Below, in pieces: positions 44,976-55,856 of a stretch of 64,000 bases of DNA (the stretch's first letter is position 1; each line of letters begins with the position of its first letter). Under the pieces are notes generated by a model, which saw only the letters and a list, made by a program, of their open reading frames with translations, was not told the origin of the DNA and searched no databases. Source of the stretch: Byssothecium circinans (taxonomy: Eukaryota > Ascomycota > Dothideomycetes > Pleosporales > Massarinaceae); NCBI GenBank assembly GCA_010015675.1, contig ML976993.1, positions 554,608 to 618,607 on the forward strand, in the 5' to 3' direction. Both the position numbers and the translations under genes were made by a program.

Positions 44976-46109
44976 GCTGCTGAAAGCCGTCCAACCTCTC
45001 CAGATAGCTCTTACACTTCTGAATACCCCTGAATCAACATGAGGCCATCGGTGTAACTGTAACTCAGTTCTTCACTCTGGTTGGTTTTAGACAACGTCGC
45101 TGACTCCAGTTGTTAAAGGGTGGGTGAATTTCTCATCAGGCTGCGAATGCCCCGCACACAGCTACACAGCCACGTCTAGGCAACAGCAGGCAGGGGAGAA
45201 TACGAGCTGAAAAATGCGTTTATTATCCGGATAAGCATTGGAGTTGCTTCCCATTCGTAGGTTGAAATGTGATAAGGCAGGTCGGTATGTACTGGACGTA
45301 ACCACGTCCGGCCGAAACGGGCAAGGGAGCGGAAACTCGCTCATCGGATCAAGTCACCCAATTGTGAACGACATCTGAATGGATGGATGGAACATCGGGA
45401 TGGAGGGAATTGCAAGTCATAAAGTCGTGGAAGATGTGTCGTGGAAGATGTTGCGTGTAGCAGCTTTGCAGCTTCCAATTTGATCAAGGAAGGCGCGAAA
45501 GGGACTCCATAATCTTCCAAGGTTGGTAAGACCGCATTCGTGATATGGATTTATATCCAGCATTATGAAAGCTTTCAAATGCAAGATTTTTGGTGAGAAA
45601 TGCACCATAAGGTTCATGCTGAAGTTGAAGTTTTGACCGCAATTTGATGGCTTTCATTTACCAAGCTGTAAGATGGAACGAACAGTGAACCGGCAGGGTA
45701 TGTTGAAGATACAGGCTGGAAACTCTCGACAAATAATACTTAAGAGTAAAGGTTCTGCATACAGCAGCATTCTCGAGCAAGATGGAGACTCAGAAAAGCC
45801 CATCTAGGCATATGAAGACGATCTATATAATCGATGAAGTGTACAAGTAACCACTAAACAGATGCACGTCAAACGGATAGGCAAAGCATGCAAACGCGAG
45901 TATGCTTGGTGAAAGAGGTGAGTGAGTGGCTTGTGCGTGACTTTCGTTTGCTCGATACTTTATTTTGATTCGAGGCGCTGGACAATAACACTCACCCGTA
46001 CCGCTCTGTCACAACCCACTCACTTCTCCACTACAACCCATCGAGATACAACAACTCGTACCTACCATCAAAACCGCTAAACCTAATCTAACTACTAACG
46101 TCATCGACA
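44976..46109. other. Gene-free stretch between the HET gene and DIB1
   Basis: No supported frame. It marks the right boundary of the accessory cluster. It includes the promoters of both divergent genes. Confidence 0.5.
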
Positions 46110-46692
46110 ATGGGCTCCGTAGTCCTCACTCACCTACACTCAGGCTGGCACGTCGACCAAGCCATCGTAAGTCCTCCCCTCCCCTCCCAGCACCTCCCCA
46201 CCTCTCCACTCCCAACCACACCCTCCAAGCCTCACCACCTCATCCCCTCAACCACATCCTCCACCCTCACCCCGACCCTCCCAACAGCCCTCATACAACC
46301 CCTAACCCCCCACCCAGCTCAGCGAAGACTCCCGCGTAATCGTCCTCCGCTTCGGCGCCGCCAGCACCCCCGAATGCATGACCATGGACGAATACCTCTA
46401 CAAGATCAGCGACCGCGTCAAGAACTTCGCCACCATCTACCTCGTCGACAACAAGCAGGTCCCCGACTTCAACGCCATGTACGAGCTCTACGACCCCTGC
46501 ACCGTCATGTTCTTCTGGCGCAACAAGCACATCCAGGTCGACTTCGGCACCGGCGACAACAACAAGATCAACTTCGAGCTCAACGATAAGCAGGAGCTTA
46601 TCGATGTCATCGAGGCGGTTTATCGGGGCGCGAGGAAGGGGAAGGGCCTCGTGGTTTCGCCGAAGGATTATTCGACTAAGTGGCTTTATTGA
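46110..46692 (+). CDS. DIB1: U5 snRNP thioredoxin-like protein Dib1 (Dim1)
   Basis: Exons 46110-46166 and 46318-46692 (intron 46167-46317, GTAAGT donor, CAG acceptor, unusually C-rich and longer than most here) give 143 aa, the standard family length. MGSVVLTHLHSGWHVDQAI joins LSEDSRVIVLRFG, followed by NFATIYLVDNKQVPDFNAMY and DPCTVMFFWRNKHIQVDFGT, and the C-terminus ends PKDYSTKWLY. These are near-invariant in eukaryotes. Dib1 is a thioredoxin-fold protein of the U4/U6.U5 tri-snRNP that must leave before spliceosome activation. Confidence 0.96.
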
Positions 46693-47219
46693 GGGGGGTT
46701 GGCCGGGGGCTGGGAAGGGGGGGCGGTGGGTTGGGCGTGCGGGGAGTGGTGAGGTGGGCGGATTGTGCATGTGGTCTTTCACGACTGCTTCCTGTTAAGG
46801 ACTTCCTTGGTTAGCGCAGGTATAGTACCCCGCTGGCGTTAGAGAGTATTTCAATGATTCCCTCACTCACTTCGATATGACAGCTTGATCACTCAAGCGA
46901 GGACGGGCAAATACTCGCAGCAATGGCGTTTATGAGAGTATATCTTTTGCCCGGGAGACTGGGACTGCGAACGGGTGCAGTAGCGCGTATGCGTGGTGGA
47001 CGTCCGATTGAATGGCTCTAACCTACCCTCCTAATTTCAGAAGATTGGATTTCTACACTATTGTACAGAGTTTATAATGTGATGGCACACATGTCCGAAT
47101 CAAATACGCCACCGGAAATGCTTGGTATATGCAACGCCAATCGTAACTTACACCCAAGAGTTTTCACTCGCCCAACCAGGGCCATCACCAATACAAAACA
47201 GATGATGTACAATTACCGC
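46693..47219. other. Gap between convergent DIB1 and SUV3
   Basis: It contains the 3' flanks only; no supported frame or repeat. Confidence 0.5.
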
Positions 47220-49688
47220 TCACGCCCTCGGTTGTTCAGGCCTCGCCTGTTCATTCTCCAGAGCTAGCTGCCTGTTCAGCATGTCCTTCGCCTTCGTTGG
47301 TAACTCCTGCGTCCGATTGCTTTGCTCGCTCTCTAGAGACTCTAGCCTCTCTAGATCCTCCGTAGGGTATTCGCCTTCATCTTCCGTACGCGGCGCATCA
47401 TCGGCAAAAGACTGCTCATCTTCTAACACATTTCGAACCCCTTCCGGTACACCCTCCACAAGCGTGCCCTTGAAATTGTTCTGCCCCTCAAATTCGCCGC
47501 CTTCTTGCAGTTCCTTCAGGGCCTGTCTCTTCTTCGCACGCCACCTCTCCTGCGACTCTTCGGTCCACGAGAACTCTGTGAGCGTCTTTTCGATGGCGTC
47601 CTCGGTTAGTTTCTTGGCGTAGTTGGCAAGACTGCGGGTGGTGAAGACCTGTGGGAATCGATAACTGAGCCAGAGGTAAGTGACTATCATCTTGTGCAGC
47701 TGCTCTAGGTTGTAAAGATATGTTCGTTCTGCAGAGGCTGGCTTGTCCAAGCGGTCGAGCGGGAGGCTCTTGAGATCGAGAAGATTGCCAGACGACCCGT
47801 CAGCGATACATTCAGCGAGATAACGCAGGAAATTTCTCTCTCCCTCGTCTCTCATGTTGGTCGGTGCAGCGCAAATAACGATGCGCTCGGAGACGCTCAG
47901 GTTCTTGACTGTGTGGATGCAGTCCGCAATGGCCAGCTGATCTTTAAGGGCGCAGAGATGAAATCGCGGATGGATATCGGAGATTTCGTGCAGGCGCAAC
48001 ATAATGTAGCTGAATGGTGTTCCAGGAGGGAAGTAGCTTGCGAATCGCTCGACAATGAGGGATGGAGGGAAAAGACCGGCGGTGGTGATGGGCTCAGGCT
48101 CGCGTTCCATGCCCATCTTCAAGTACTTAAAGTCCATCGGTTCTAATGTAGTGACAAGGCCGACCGTCTTGGGCGTTTGCGGCTTCTGTTCAGGCACTGC
48201 ATCATCAAGTCCCACGCCCGTATTATTTGTTGAGGCCAATCGAGCGGCTTTGGCCTCATTTTCAGCGTCTAGTGAAGTCTTGTAGCGACCTGCTCGACCC
48301 GCAATTTGCTTGAGCTCGGATATCGCCAACGGCATCAATCTTGTTCCGTTGTTCTTCACAGTCGATTCGAAGATGACGCGCTTGATGCTGAGGTTCAGAC
48401 CCATTCCAACGGCATCACTGGCCACCAAAAAGTCATAGTCGTTGTCGGGATCGTTGAACAGGCGGGCTTGCTGAGCTCGTGTTTCAGGGGGTAAACTGCC
48501 GTACACCATAGCACACTTCCTGCCCGTTTTCTTCTCAATCTCCCTCCGCAACGCATGGATCCCGATGACGGAGAAAACGACCACGCAGTCTCCCTTCTCC
48601 AAATGGCGTAGCTTCCCAAGAGCTCGTGGCGCAACTTGAAGTGGCGTGAGACGTTCGTACTCGTGAACGTGGACCTTGTCGCCGACGAGCGCGCATAGCT
48701 CCTTTATTAGAGGTACGGTACGTGCTTCGCCACACAGGTGCAACTCCTTCGCCGGCAGACCCAGGAAAGCTTGCGTCCACGCCCAGCCGCGCTCTTTGTG
48801 GTTAATCATCTGGATCTCGTCGATGACAGCCACATCCATGGTCGTGTTGAGAGGCGCCATTTCCACGGTGCAGCTCCACATCTTGGTCTCGCCCTCGGGC
48901 AGTCGCTGCTCTTCCCCAGTGACCAGCGCGCAGGGTTTGCCCTTTGCATTCAGACGGGTATAGACTTCGTGGGCGAGCAGCCGCAGCGGACCGAGATAAA
49001 TGCCCTTTTCGGCCTCTTCCAGCCGCTTCAGTGCATGGTATGTCTTTCCCGAATTCGTAGGGCCGACATGGAGGTGGACGGTCCGCGACATCTCGCGGGT
49101 GGCGGGATACCACTCGGTCGGGTAGCGCAGGTCGGCCACGTCCTTCTGGTTCTCGAGTTCGGCCTTTGTAAAGCGACCGCCGCATACTTGGGCGTAAAAC
49201 AAATATCGTATGCGAGTCTCGAGCGTTGCTTTGCCCCTCTGCGATTCCAGTGCGAGGACTTCCAGCTCGGGGGTGGCCTGCTTGATCCATAGATTGATGG
49301 ATCGTTCAAAAGTGAGCCATTCTCGATCGAAATCTTCGCTCGTCAACTGCAGGCTCTCCAGAAACGCCGGTTGGGATAAGTCTCGTTGAAGCTTTTCGAG
49401 CTTCTTGCGCGTTTCTTCAAAGAGGCGGGAGCCACCAACGGCCGGCGAACGTCCTCCTTTCAGGTAATTAAAGGCGTTCTTGCCCTTGAAGTGGGATCGT
49501 GCATTATCTGCCCGAACGAGTTGATCGTCGATAATGGCTTCATCTTTTCGTGGCCGACTGCTGCGCTTTGTTGCTGTTGAGCGATATGCGGCCTGGACAC
49601 GGGGGAGGAGGCGTTGTTGCGGGCGGGCTCTGGCGGCGAAGGCGCAGAACAGACACAATGAAGTGCGCTGCGTCGGCAATGCAGGCAT
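47220..49688 (-). CDS. SUV3: Mitochondrial ATP-dependent RNA helicase Suv3
   Basis: A single-exon gene of 822 aa. The N-terminus is rich in Arg, Ala and Ser and poor in acids, as for matrix import. Helicase motifs: VHLHVGPTNSGKTYHALKRL near 207 (motif I), GIYLGPLRLLAHEVY (Ia), VIDEIQM near 287 (II, DEIQ rather than DEAD), CVVVFS, ASDAVGMGLNLSI and QIAGRAGRY (VI). The GPTNSGKT and DEIQ motifs are diagnostic of Suv3. With the exonuclease Dss1 it forms the yeast mitochondrial degradosome that turns over introns and RNA. The C-terminal 80 residues are acidic and low in complexity. It is divergent from SEC1. Confidence 0.94.
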   Translation of the reverse strand: MPALPTQRTSLCLFCAFAARARPQQRLLPRVQAAYRSTATKRSSRPRKDEAIIDDQLVRADNARSHFKGKNAFNYLKGGRSPAVGGSRLFEETRKKLEKLQRDLSQPAFLESLQLTSEDFDREWLTFERSINLWIKQATPELEVLALESQRGKATLETRIRYLFYAQVCGGRFTKAELENQKDVADLRYPTEWYPATREMSRTVHLHVGPTNSGKTYHALKRLEEAEKGIYLGPLRLLAHEVYTRLNAKGKPCALVTGEEQRLPEGETKMWSCTVEMAPLNTTMDVAVIDEIQMINHKERGWAWTQAFLGLPAKELHLCGEARTVPLIKELCALVGDKVHVHEYERLTPLQVAPRALGKLRHLEKGDCVVVFSVIGIHALRREIEKKTGRKCAMVYGSLPPETRAQQARLFNDPDNDYDFLVASDAVGMGLNLSIKRVIFESTVKNNGTRLMPLAISELKQIAGRAGRYKTSLDAENEAKAARLASTNNTGVGLDDAVPEQKPQTPKTVGLVTTLEPMDFKYLKMGMEREPEPITTAGLFPPSLIVERFASYFPPGTPFSYIMLRLHEISDIHPRFHLCALKDQLAIADCIHTVKNLSVSERIVICAAPTNMRDEGERNFLRYLAECIADGSSGNLLDLKSLPLDRLDKPASAERTYLYNLEQLHKMIVTYLWLSYRFPQVFTTRSLANYAKKLTEDAIEKTLTEFSWTEESQERWRAKKRQALKELQEGGEFEGQNNFKGTLVEGVPEGVRNVLEDEQSFADDAPRTEDEGEYPTEDLERLESLESEQSNRTQELPTKAKDMLNRQLALENEQARPEQPRA

Positions 49689-50046
49689 TCCAGCGGGATG
49701 GGAGAGATTGGAGAGCGAGAGCGGCTCTCAGTGTGGACTGCACATTCGGTGAAGACGTCAGATGGCATGTCTAACAAATTTCTGGAGAGCCAAGCACAGC
49801 ACAGGCGTCGGAGAACGGATTCGCCGCCGTACCAGCCCTCGCCCTCGCCCTCGCCCTCACACACCACGTCCCACTTGCGCGTCAGCGCCGAACACTCTCT
49901 TCACTCTCTTCTCCAGTCCACCTGCCGCTCGCTATCCCTCGAGTCTTTTGCTGTCTCCAACTTCCACACCAGCCCTGTTCAGTCTCCTTCCCAGTACGAA
50001 GTTCCAGACACCGGCCGTTGGGCACTGAGGCTCCCACCCCGCCATC
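49689..50046. promoter_or_regulatory. Bidirectional promoter region of SUV3 and SEC1
   Basis: 358 bp separate the divergent starts. A hexamer CGCCCT/GCCCTC run (CCTCGCCCTCGCCCTCGCCCTC, near 49840) is a short tandem array. No factor site was identified. Confidence 0.5.
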
Positions 50047-52356
50047 ATGGGGGTTTCCATCATAGACATCCAGCGGGACCGTATGGCCACCCCCATGCTA
50101 TTGTACCTGTACGCGCCCTGCTAACCTGCTCTCGAGTCATCATTACCACCATCCGCAACACCACGCGCGGCGACGTACGAGCCCCTCCTCCACACCGCAC
50201 ACCCGCCCGAACTATGCTGATTCTCGCAGTGGAAGGTGCTCGTTGTAGACCACGAGAGCCGGAAGTTGATCGACAACGTCGCCAAGGAAGATGACATCCT
50301 GAATGAGAACATCACCAACATTGAGAACATCGAGGACCGTCGCCAGGCGCAACCCGACACCGATGCCGTCTACTTTCTCACTCCGAAACCGCACATTGTC
50401 GACTGCATCATGGCAGATTTCGAGCGCCGGAAATATAGGGGGACGTTCCTGATATGGACGACAATGCCGGCGGCACAGCAGAGAGAGCGATTGGAGCGCT
50501 CGCAGATGGCCCAGCAGCAGATCCGCATGTTCAAGGTCTGCCATCTCGACTTCCACCCGCGCGAATCGCACCTCATAACCTTCCAAGATCCGTGGAGCTT
50601 CCCCGTGCTGTACCACCCCGAGTGCAACAATCTCGTTAGGAACCACATGGAGGAAATCGCAGAGCGGCTCACGGGCGTCTGCGTTGCCCTCGGCGAGTAC
50701 CCGACCATTCGCTATTTCCGCGCCCGCAATCCCACCCACGACGCCGCTGTTCTTTGCTCGCACCTTGCTCGCTTCACACAAGACAAGCTCGACATGTACG
50801 CCCAGTTCAATCCCGATTTCCCTCCACAGTCGAACCGCCCGCGTGGCGTGCTTTACATCACAGACCGCTCCATGGATCTCTATGCGCCGCTCCTGCATGA
50901 ATTTACCTACCAGGCCATGGTTCATGATTTGCTACGGGTACAGGAAGGGGACAAGGTCACCTACAAGACTACCATCAATGAAGGTGAGCCGGGCGCCGAA
51001 GAGAAAGAGATGGAAATTAGCGACAAAGACAAGATTTGGGTCGAATACCGCCATCGACACATGAAGGATACCGTCGACAAACTGCCGAGCGATTTTCAAA
51101 AGTTCATGGCTGAGAATTCCGTCTTCACATCCGATGCGGCTGCAAGTCAAAGCGGCATGAGTGGCCTGAATGCGGTCAAAGATATGATGGCAGGGCTCCC
51201 GCAGTTTACAGCAATGAAGGAGGCATATTCGTTAAACATATCCATGGCAGAAGAGTGCATGGGCATATTCCAGCAACGGAAATTGCCAGATCTCGCCTCC
51301 GTTGAGCAGGTCAGTATACACAAGACACGCCGTGGACCCCACCAGCTGCTAACAAATATACAGTGCCTCGCCACAGGCCTTGACGAGGATTTCAAGAAAG
51401 CAAAAGGCCTGGCTGATCAGGTTGTTCGCACTCTAGACGAGGACGCCGTTTCGCCTTCCGACCGCCTCCGCCTTATCGGTTTATATGTTCTCTATAGGGA
51501 TGGAATCCACCCCGCCGATCTGAACAAGCTTTTACTACACGCCCAGCTACCTCCCCAGGATGAGGCAGTGCTCAAGAATCTTAATCATCTCGGTGCTCGA
51601 GTAGATAGGGCTCTAAAGGAGAAGCGCGATCCTCCACCTCCTCTATTTCCTCGTAGCGCCCCACCGCCGAACATGGATGAGTTTGCACTTTCGAGATACG
51701 ACCCCGTATTGAAGACCGTCCTGGAAGAACATGTTGCCGGAAGATTGCCGCAAGATATCTTTCCATATACAAAGATGCAGCCCGAAGACCCAAGCATGCA
51801 AGAGATGACACCCGCCGCGTCACTCCGGTCAGCTAAACCAACGTGGGCTAAGTCACGGTTGGCGAGTGTGGAACCACGACAGCGAGTCATCGTATTCGTT
51901 GGAGGAGGAGCAACATATTCAGAAGCTCGTTCTTGCTACGAAGTTTCTGAAAAGACCTCACGAGACGTCTTCTTAGTCACTTCCCATATGGTCAACCCTG
52001 CACTCTACCTCCGCCAAGTTGGCGACCTCAGCCAGAGTCGTCGCGCCCTGCGACTCCCTGCCGACCAACCTCCACCAAAGGCCCCAGCACATTTGTTCGA
52101 GAAGCCCGCACCACCTAAACCTGCGCCCCCGCCAGCAGGCGTAAAACCAATGCCAAATATACCGGGTGGTCTCCCATCACGACCAGGCGGAGGACGCGCC
52201 CCGCCAACCGCAGCTATGGCGAACATGTCGCTGAACCAAGGGCGACCCCAAGCGCCACCCCCAGCGCCATCACCGGCACCTAGCGGGAAACCGGGAAAAG
52301 ATAAGGACGAGAAGAAGAAAAAGAAGCATCATTTCTTTGGATCATCCAAGTCGTAG
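50047..52356 (+). CDS. SEC1: Sec1/Munc18 protein Sec1 (exocytic SNARE regulator)
   Basis: Four exons, 50047-50080, 50137-50174, 50230-51309 and 51364-52356, give 714 aa. The first two introns (56 and 55 nt) rebuild MGVSIIDIQRDLIITTIRNT followed by TRGDWKVLVVDHESRKLID, the expected SM-protein start. The third (51310-51363, GTCAGT donor, GCTAAC branch, CAG acceptor) is 54 nt with no stop; removing it gives LASVEQCLATGLDEDFKK as in relatives. Other landmarks are DAVYFLTPKPHIVDCI, GVLYITDRSMDLYAPLLHEF and VIVFVGGGATYSEARSCYEV. The C-terminal tail is Pro-rich then Lys-rich (KDKDEKKKKKHHF). Sec1 binds the exocytic syntaxin/SNARE complex and promotes fusion at the plasma membrane. Confidence 0.93.
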
Positions 52357-53113
52357 TACGGCATGGTTGGATCCCGTTCGCATTGAGGGTGGCATTGATA
52401 TCTGTGTGTTTTTTGCATGGCGAGCATTTAAAAGGCGCGGCGTCCTGACGGCATGTTTGGTGTTGCGTTGGTTTGATTTGGGCTTCGGCGGGTTAGAGCG
52501 ACTCTTGCGAATCAAGCGTGTCTGATACCACTGGTCTGGAATTAGATGGTATGATACCTATGTATGTGGGGGTTACTGAGAGATGTAAACGAGAATATGT
52601 TTATATAATGTGGATTTTCCACCAAAACTAGCATGGAATCTAGTTGACTGGAGCACTGAGATGGCGAGGAACTCTCATGGAAGGGCCCTATCCAGGGAGA
52701 TAACAAGCCTTCAGCAGTGATTTCATCACCACAAGAAACATGGTCTGCAGGACTGGAGACCCATCAATCAATACGTCAACTGCAAGACGGAGGAGGTCGT
52801 CTCATGCAACTAGCCTCAAAAGCGTTAGGTGCATCTTCACTTCATCCTAGGCTCAACGAAATGATTGTCAAAAAAGCAGACATTTGTCAACACTCATCAA
52901 CTCCGCAACGTTCTTCTCATCTACACTTCCAAAGACGACGCCAATTCCAAGCCCGCAAACCTTTATCCAAGCCAAGCTTCCATGTTGCTGATCTGGACAC
53001 ACGATGTTGACGCCTGTTTCAGATGCGTTGCAGCAGCCTCCTGGTTTCCACCACGCCCGCGGTCTCCATGTCTTTGCGACTCTCAACACGACCATTGAAC
53101 ATATACACGCATA
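52357..53113. other. Gene-free stretch
   Basis: It contains the SEC1 3' flank and the promoter of the SET gene. No supported frame. Confidence 0.5.
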
Positions 53114-54343
53114 ATGATACGTTTTTGTATTCTTTATGCCTTGTTAGGCGTTTTCGTACGGCCTAGCGAAGCACTTGCAACTAACCTTCGATGTGCGTTG
53201 CCAAAACCACAACAGCTTATTTTGCAGGAGCCAGCAACATGTCCACCAAGAGAAGTTCGCAAAAACGTGACTACAGAGCCGGAATCTGGTTCGGGGTGGA
53301 GATATAAACCGCACTGCATCCAAGGACGGGAACGGCAATACTGTACGCACACGACAGATGCTTTCCGCAAAGGCGGGCTGAGCATCATCGCGACGCCAAA
53401 AGCTGCGGAGGCCGCATCCGCAGTTTTTGCATCCGCCCCGAAAACCGGCGACGAAGTCGACGACAAACTCCTAGAAATAAAAGATATTCCCGGTAAAGGA
53501 AAGGGAGTCATCGCGAAGCAAATGTTAAAAAAGGGACAGCGCATCATGGTCGACGCAGCCCGAATCATCACCAGCTCCCAACTCCCCATCCAACTCAATC
53601 GAGACGAAGGCCTCGCTCTCATGAACAGCGCAGTCGACATGCTCCCCTCCTCAACGCGGACGCAAGTGCTAGACCTCGACAAAAGCGCCGTGGGTAACGG
53701 CATCGACGACATCCTCAAAACCAACACCTTCGCCTGCCACGTCCCCGACGGCAGCGAAGGAGACGGCGAAGGCTACCTCTGCCTCTTCCCACTCGTCTCC
53801 CGCATCAACCACGCCTGCCGCCCCAACGCCAACGCGAAATTCATCCCGCGGACGCTCCACATGGAAATCAGCACGCTCCGCGACATCCAGCCCGGCGAGG
53901 AAATCAGCATATCCTACGGGCGCATCGATCTCAAGCACGCCGAGCGCCAGAAACTGTACCGCGACGGCTGGCACTTCACCTGCACGTGTTCTCTCTGCAG
54001 CGCGGACAAATACGCCATCGCAGGAAGCGACCAGCGGCGCGAGCGCTTCGCTAAGCTGCACGAGCAGCTCAGTTCCATCACGGGGGAGACGTACGATGCG
54101 CAGCAGATCATCGCGTGGGAGAAGGAGGTGCTTGAGATCAGCGACAGGGAAGGGTTTGAGACGCTGATTGCGGAGGACTTGGAGAGGTTGGCGTATGTGT
54201 ATAATGGGTTGGGGAGGAAGAGTGAGGCGGTTATGTGGGCGAAGAGGACGAGGAGGAATTTGATGCAGTGGTGGGTGGTGGATGGGAGGGAGAGTGCGGA
54301 GTTGAAGCGGATTGAGGAGTTGTTGGGGGAGTTGGGAGCTTGA
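53114..54343 (+). CDS. SET-domain protein with an N-terminal signal-like segment
   Basis: A single exon of 409 aa. Residues 1-21 (MIRFCILYALLGVFVRPSEALA) form a short hydrophobic stretch with an Ala-x-Ala-like end, suggesting a signal peptide. A Cys-containing linker follows. The SET domain begins near 120 (LLEIKDIPGKGKGVIAKQML) and contains FPLVSRINHACRPNANAKF (the NHxCxPN motif), then IQPGEEISISYG with the catalytic-site Tyr. A post-SET-like CTCSLCSADKYA follows. SET proteins usually methylate lysines inside the cell, so an export signal would be unusual, though such secreted-looking SET proteins recur in ascomycetes. The substrate is unknown. Confidence 0.82.
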   Translation: MIRFCILYALLGVFVRPSEALATNLRCALPKPQQLILQEPATCPPREVRKNVTTEPESGSGWRYKPHCIQGRERQYCTHTTDAFRKGGLSIIATPKAAEAASAVFASAPKTGDEVDDKLLEIKDIPGKGKGVIAKQMLKKGQRIMVDAARIITSSQLPIQLNRDEGLALMNSAVDMLPSSTRTQVLDLDKSAVGNGIDDILKTNTFACHVPDGSEGDGEGYLCLFPLVSRINHACRPNANAKFIPRTLHMEISTLRDIQPGEEISISYGRIDLKHAERQKLYRDGWHFTCTCSLCSADKYAIAGSDQRRERFAKLHEQLSSITGETYDAQQIIAWEKEVLEISDREGFETLIAEDLERLAYVYNGLGRKSEAVMWAKRTRRNLMQWWVVDGRESAELKRIEELLGELGA

Positions 54344-55856
54344 GGAGAACGTGTTAAGGCTTCAGGCCTTGGGTGGTGCCAGGTGGGATCCATGGATGAC
54401 AATGGATGCCGGGCCGGATTAAGATGGAAGTTTAGCTATAGGGGAGCAACGCAGCAACGCGGATGAGTCGGATCGGCAGTCGGTAGTTGCAGAAGCGTGA
54501 AGGTGGCGCGAGATTACCCCGACACTATTGTTGAGGAAGTAAGGGGGGTGCGTACCACCATAGAGTCGTAGACATGCCCCTAAAAAAATCAATATTTACA
54601 TCGACGGGATTGGCCGCCTTAAAAGTCACAATTATCAGGAATTTGTTCCTTCTCACTATCAAACAAAACGCCGAATCTCCTCCTCATCGACCCGTCCCTA
54701 GATTCCTCCTAGGTATGTTCAAGTTCAACCCACAAACCAGGACATTGGCGGGAGGAACCGTAAGGAAATCCAACGCATGGATCTCTTAAATCTCTCATCT
54801 CCTCCGTGTACTTGAAATCATGCATTACCCTACATGTTAACCTAGAAGAAGCTCGGCATGCTGGGATGTTCCTAGTAGCTCGTGTTCAAAAATAAGCCCG
54901 GGACTCCACTGTAAGTCTGTGGTACATGGATAATAGGCTGCTTGGAGGCTGTTTGTACTCGAGGCTCGATAATTGTTTCTTTGTACTTTGCTCGTGTGTC
55001 GGTGGCTGAGACGGGTGAAATGAGATCTGATTTAGCAGCTGCACGTCATGGACCAATCGTGCTTGCCGCAAGCCCTACCCGATTCACCCTTGCTTCCACG
55101 GTTCCACCTCGGAACTTCCACCGGACATGTCCGCCCTATCAAGCTCGAACATGATTTATGCCTGGAGATTTGCACACCTCAACACGAAAAGTCAAGGCCT
55201 GACGTATATTCTTTGCTCTGCACCGGTGTAGACAAAACTGCAGAAGCCATCAAGCGCCGATCGTCCTGATTGCTTGGAGTCTAGCCATTGGTGTGCACAC
55301 GACGGACTTCACCTTAAACATGGAGACGCCAGAGCGCCCCATTGCGCACACCTCCACCATCGGACATGGCGCCTTTCCCACCCTTCCGTTTTCGCTACCG
55401 CACTACGGGTATCTTCCCTCCACATCGAGTCATTCCATCCTAACTCACCAGGCTGAAGTTGGGGGTGCTGACGGGGATCTGGCTGCGGAGTTTTATGATG
55501 GGTTTCATCTCGCGATGCCGCAGCTGAGACTTCTTGGACAGAGCAACCCTGACTGGTTGGCCAGGTTGGGGCTTGGTATATGGAGTCGTACAAAATGCGA
55601 TGGGTAGGGTTGGGCTCGGGGGAATATGATATGAGAGGCTGTGATGCGCCGGTTTGTGTTCTTGGGACGTTTGGTTTGTTCTTCTTCTCCCTTAGTTGTT
55701 GTTCTTGTCGTTGTGGTTTGAGACGCTTGCAGGCTTGCTTCACGGCGCGTTCGCGTCAAAGTCGTTCTTTTGCTAAAGTCTATCTTGCACGTCGTGCTGC
55801 TTTTTTACTTCGATACCGAGTTTTTTCTACCTACTGTATACTGTCTATTCCTAATC
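54344..55856. other. Gene-free stretch of 1.5 kb
   Basis: Several overlapping open frames of 60-144 codons occur at 54880-55760, but none shows a motif or splice structure. Pyrimidine-rich sequence precedes the next gene. Confidence 0.5.

Noticed and set aside
49835..49860. Short CGCCCT tandem array considered as a CRISPR-like or minisatellite feature
   Set aside because: The units are 6 bp with no spacers; this is a simple hexamer repeat in the SUV3/SEC1 promoter region.
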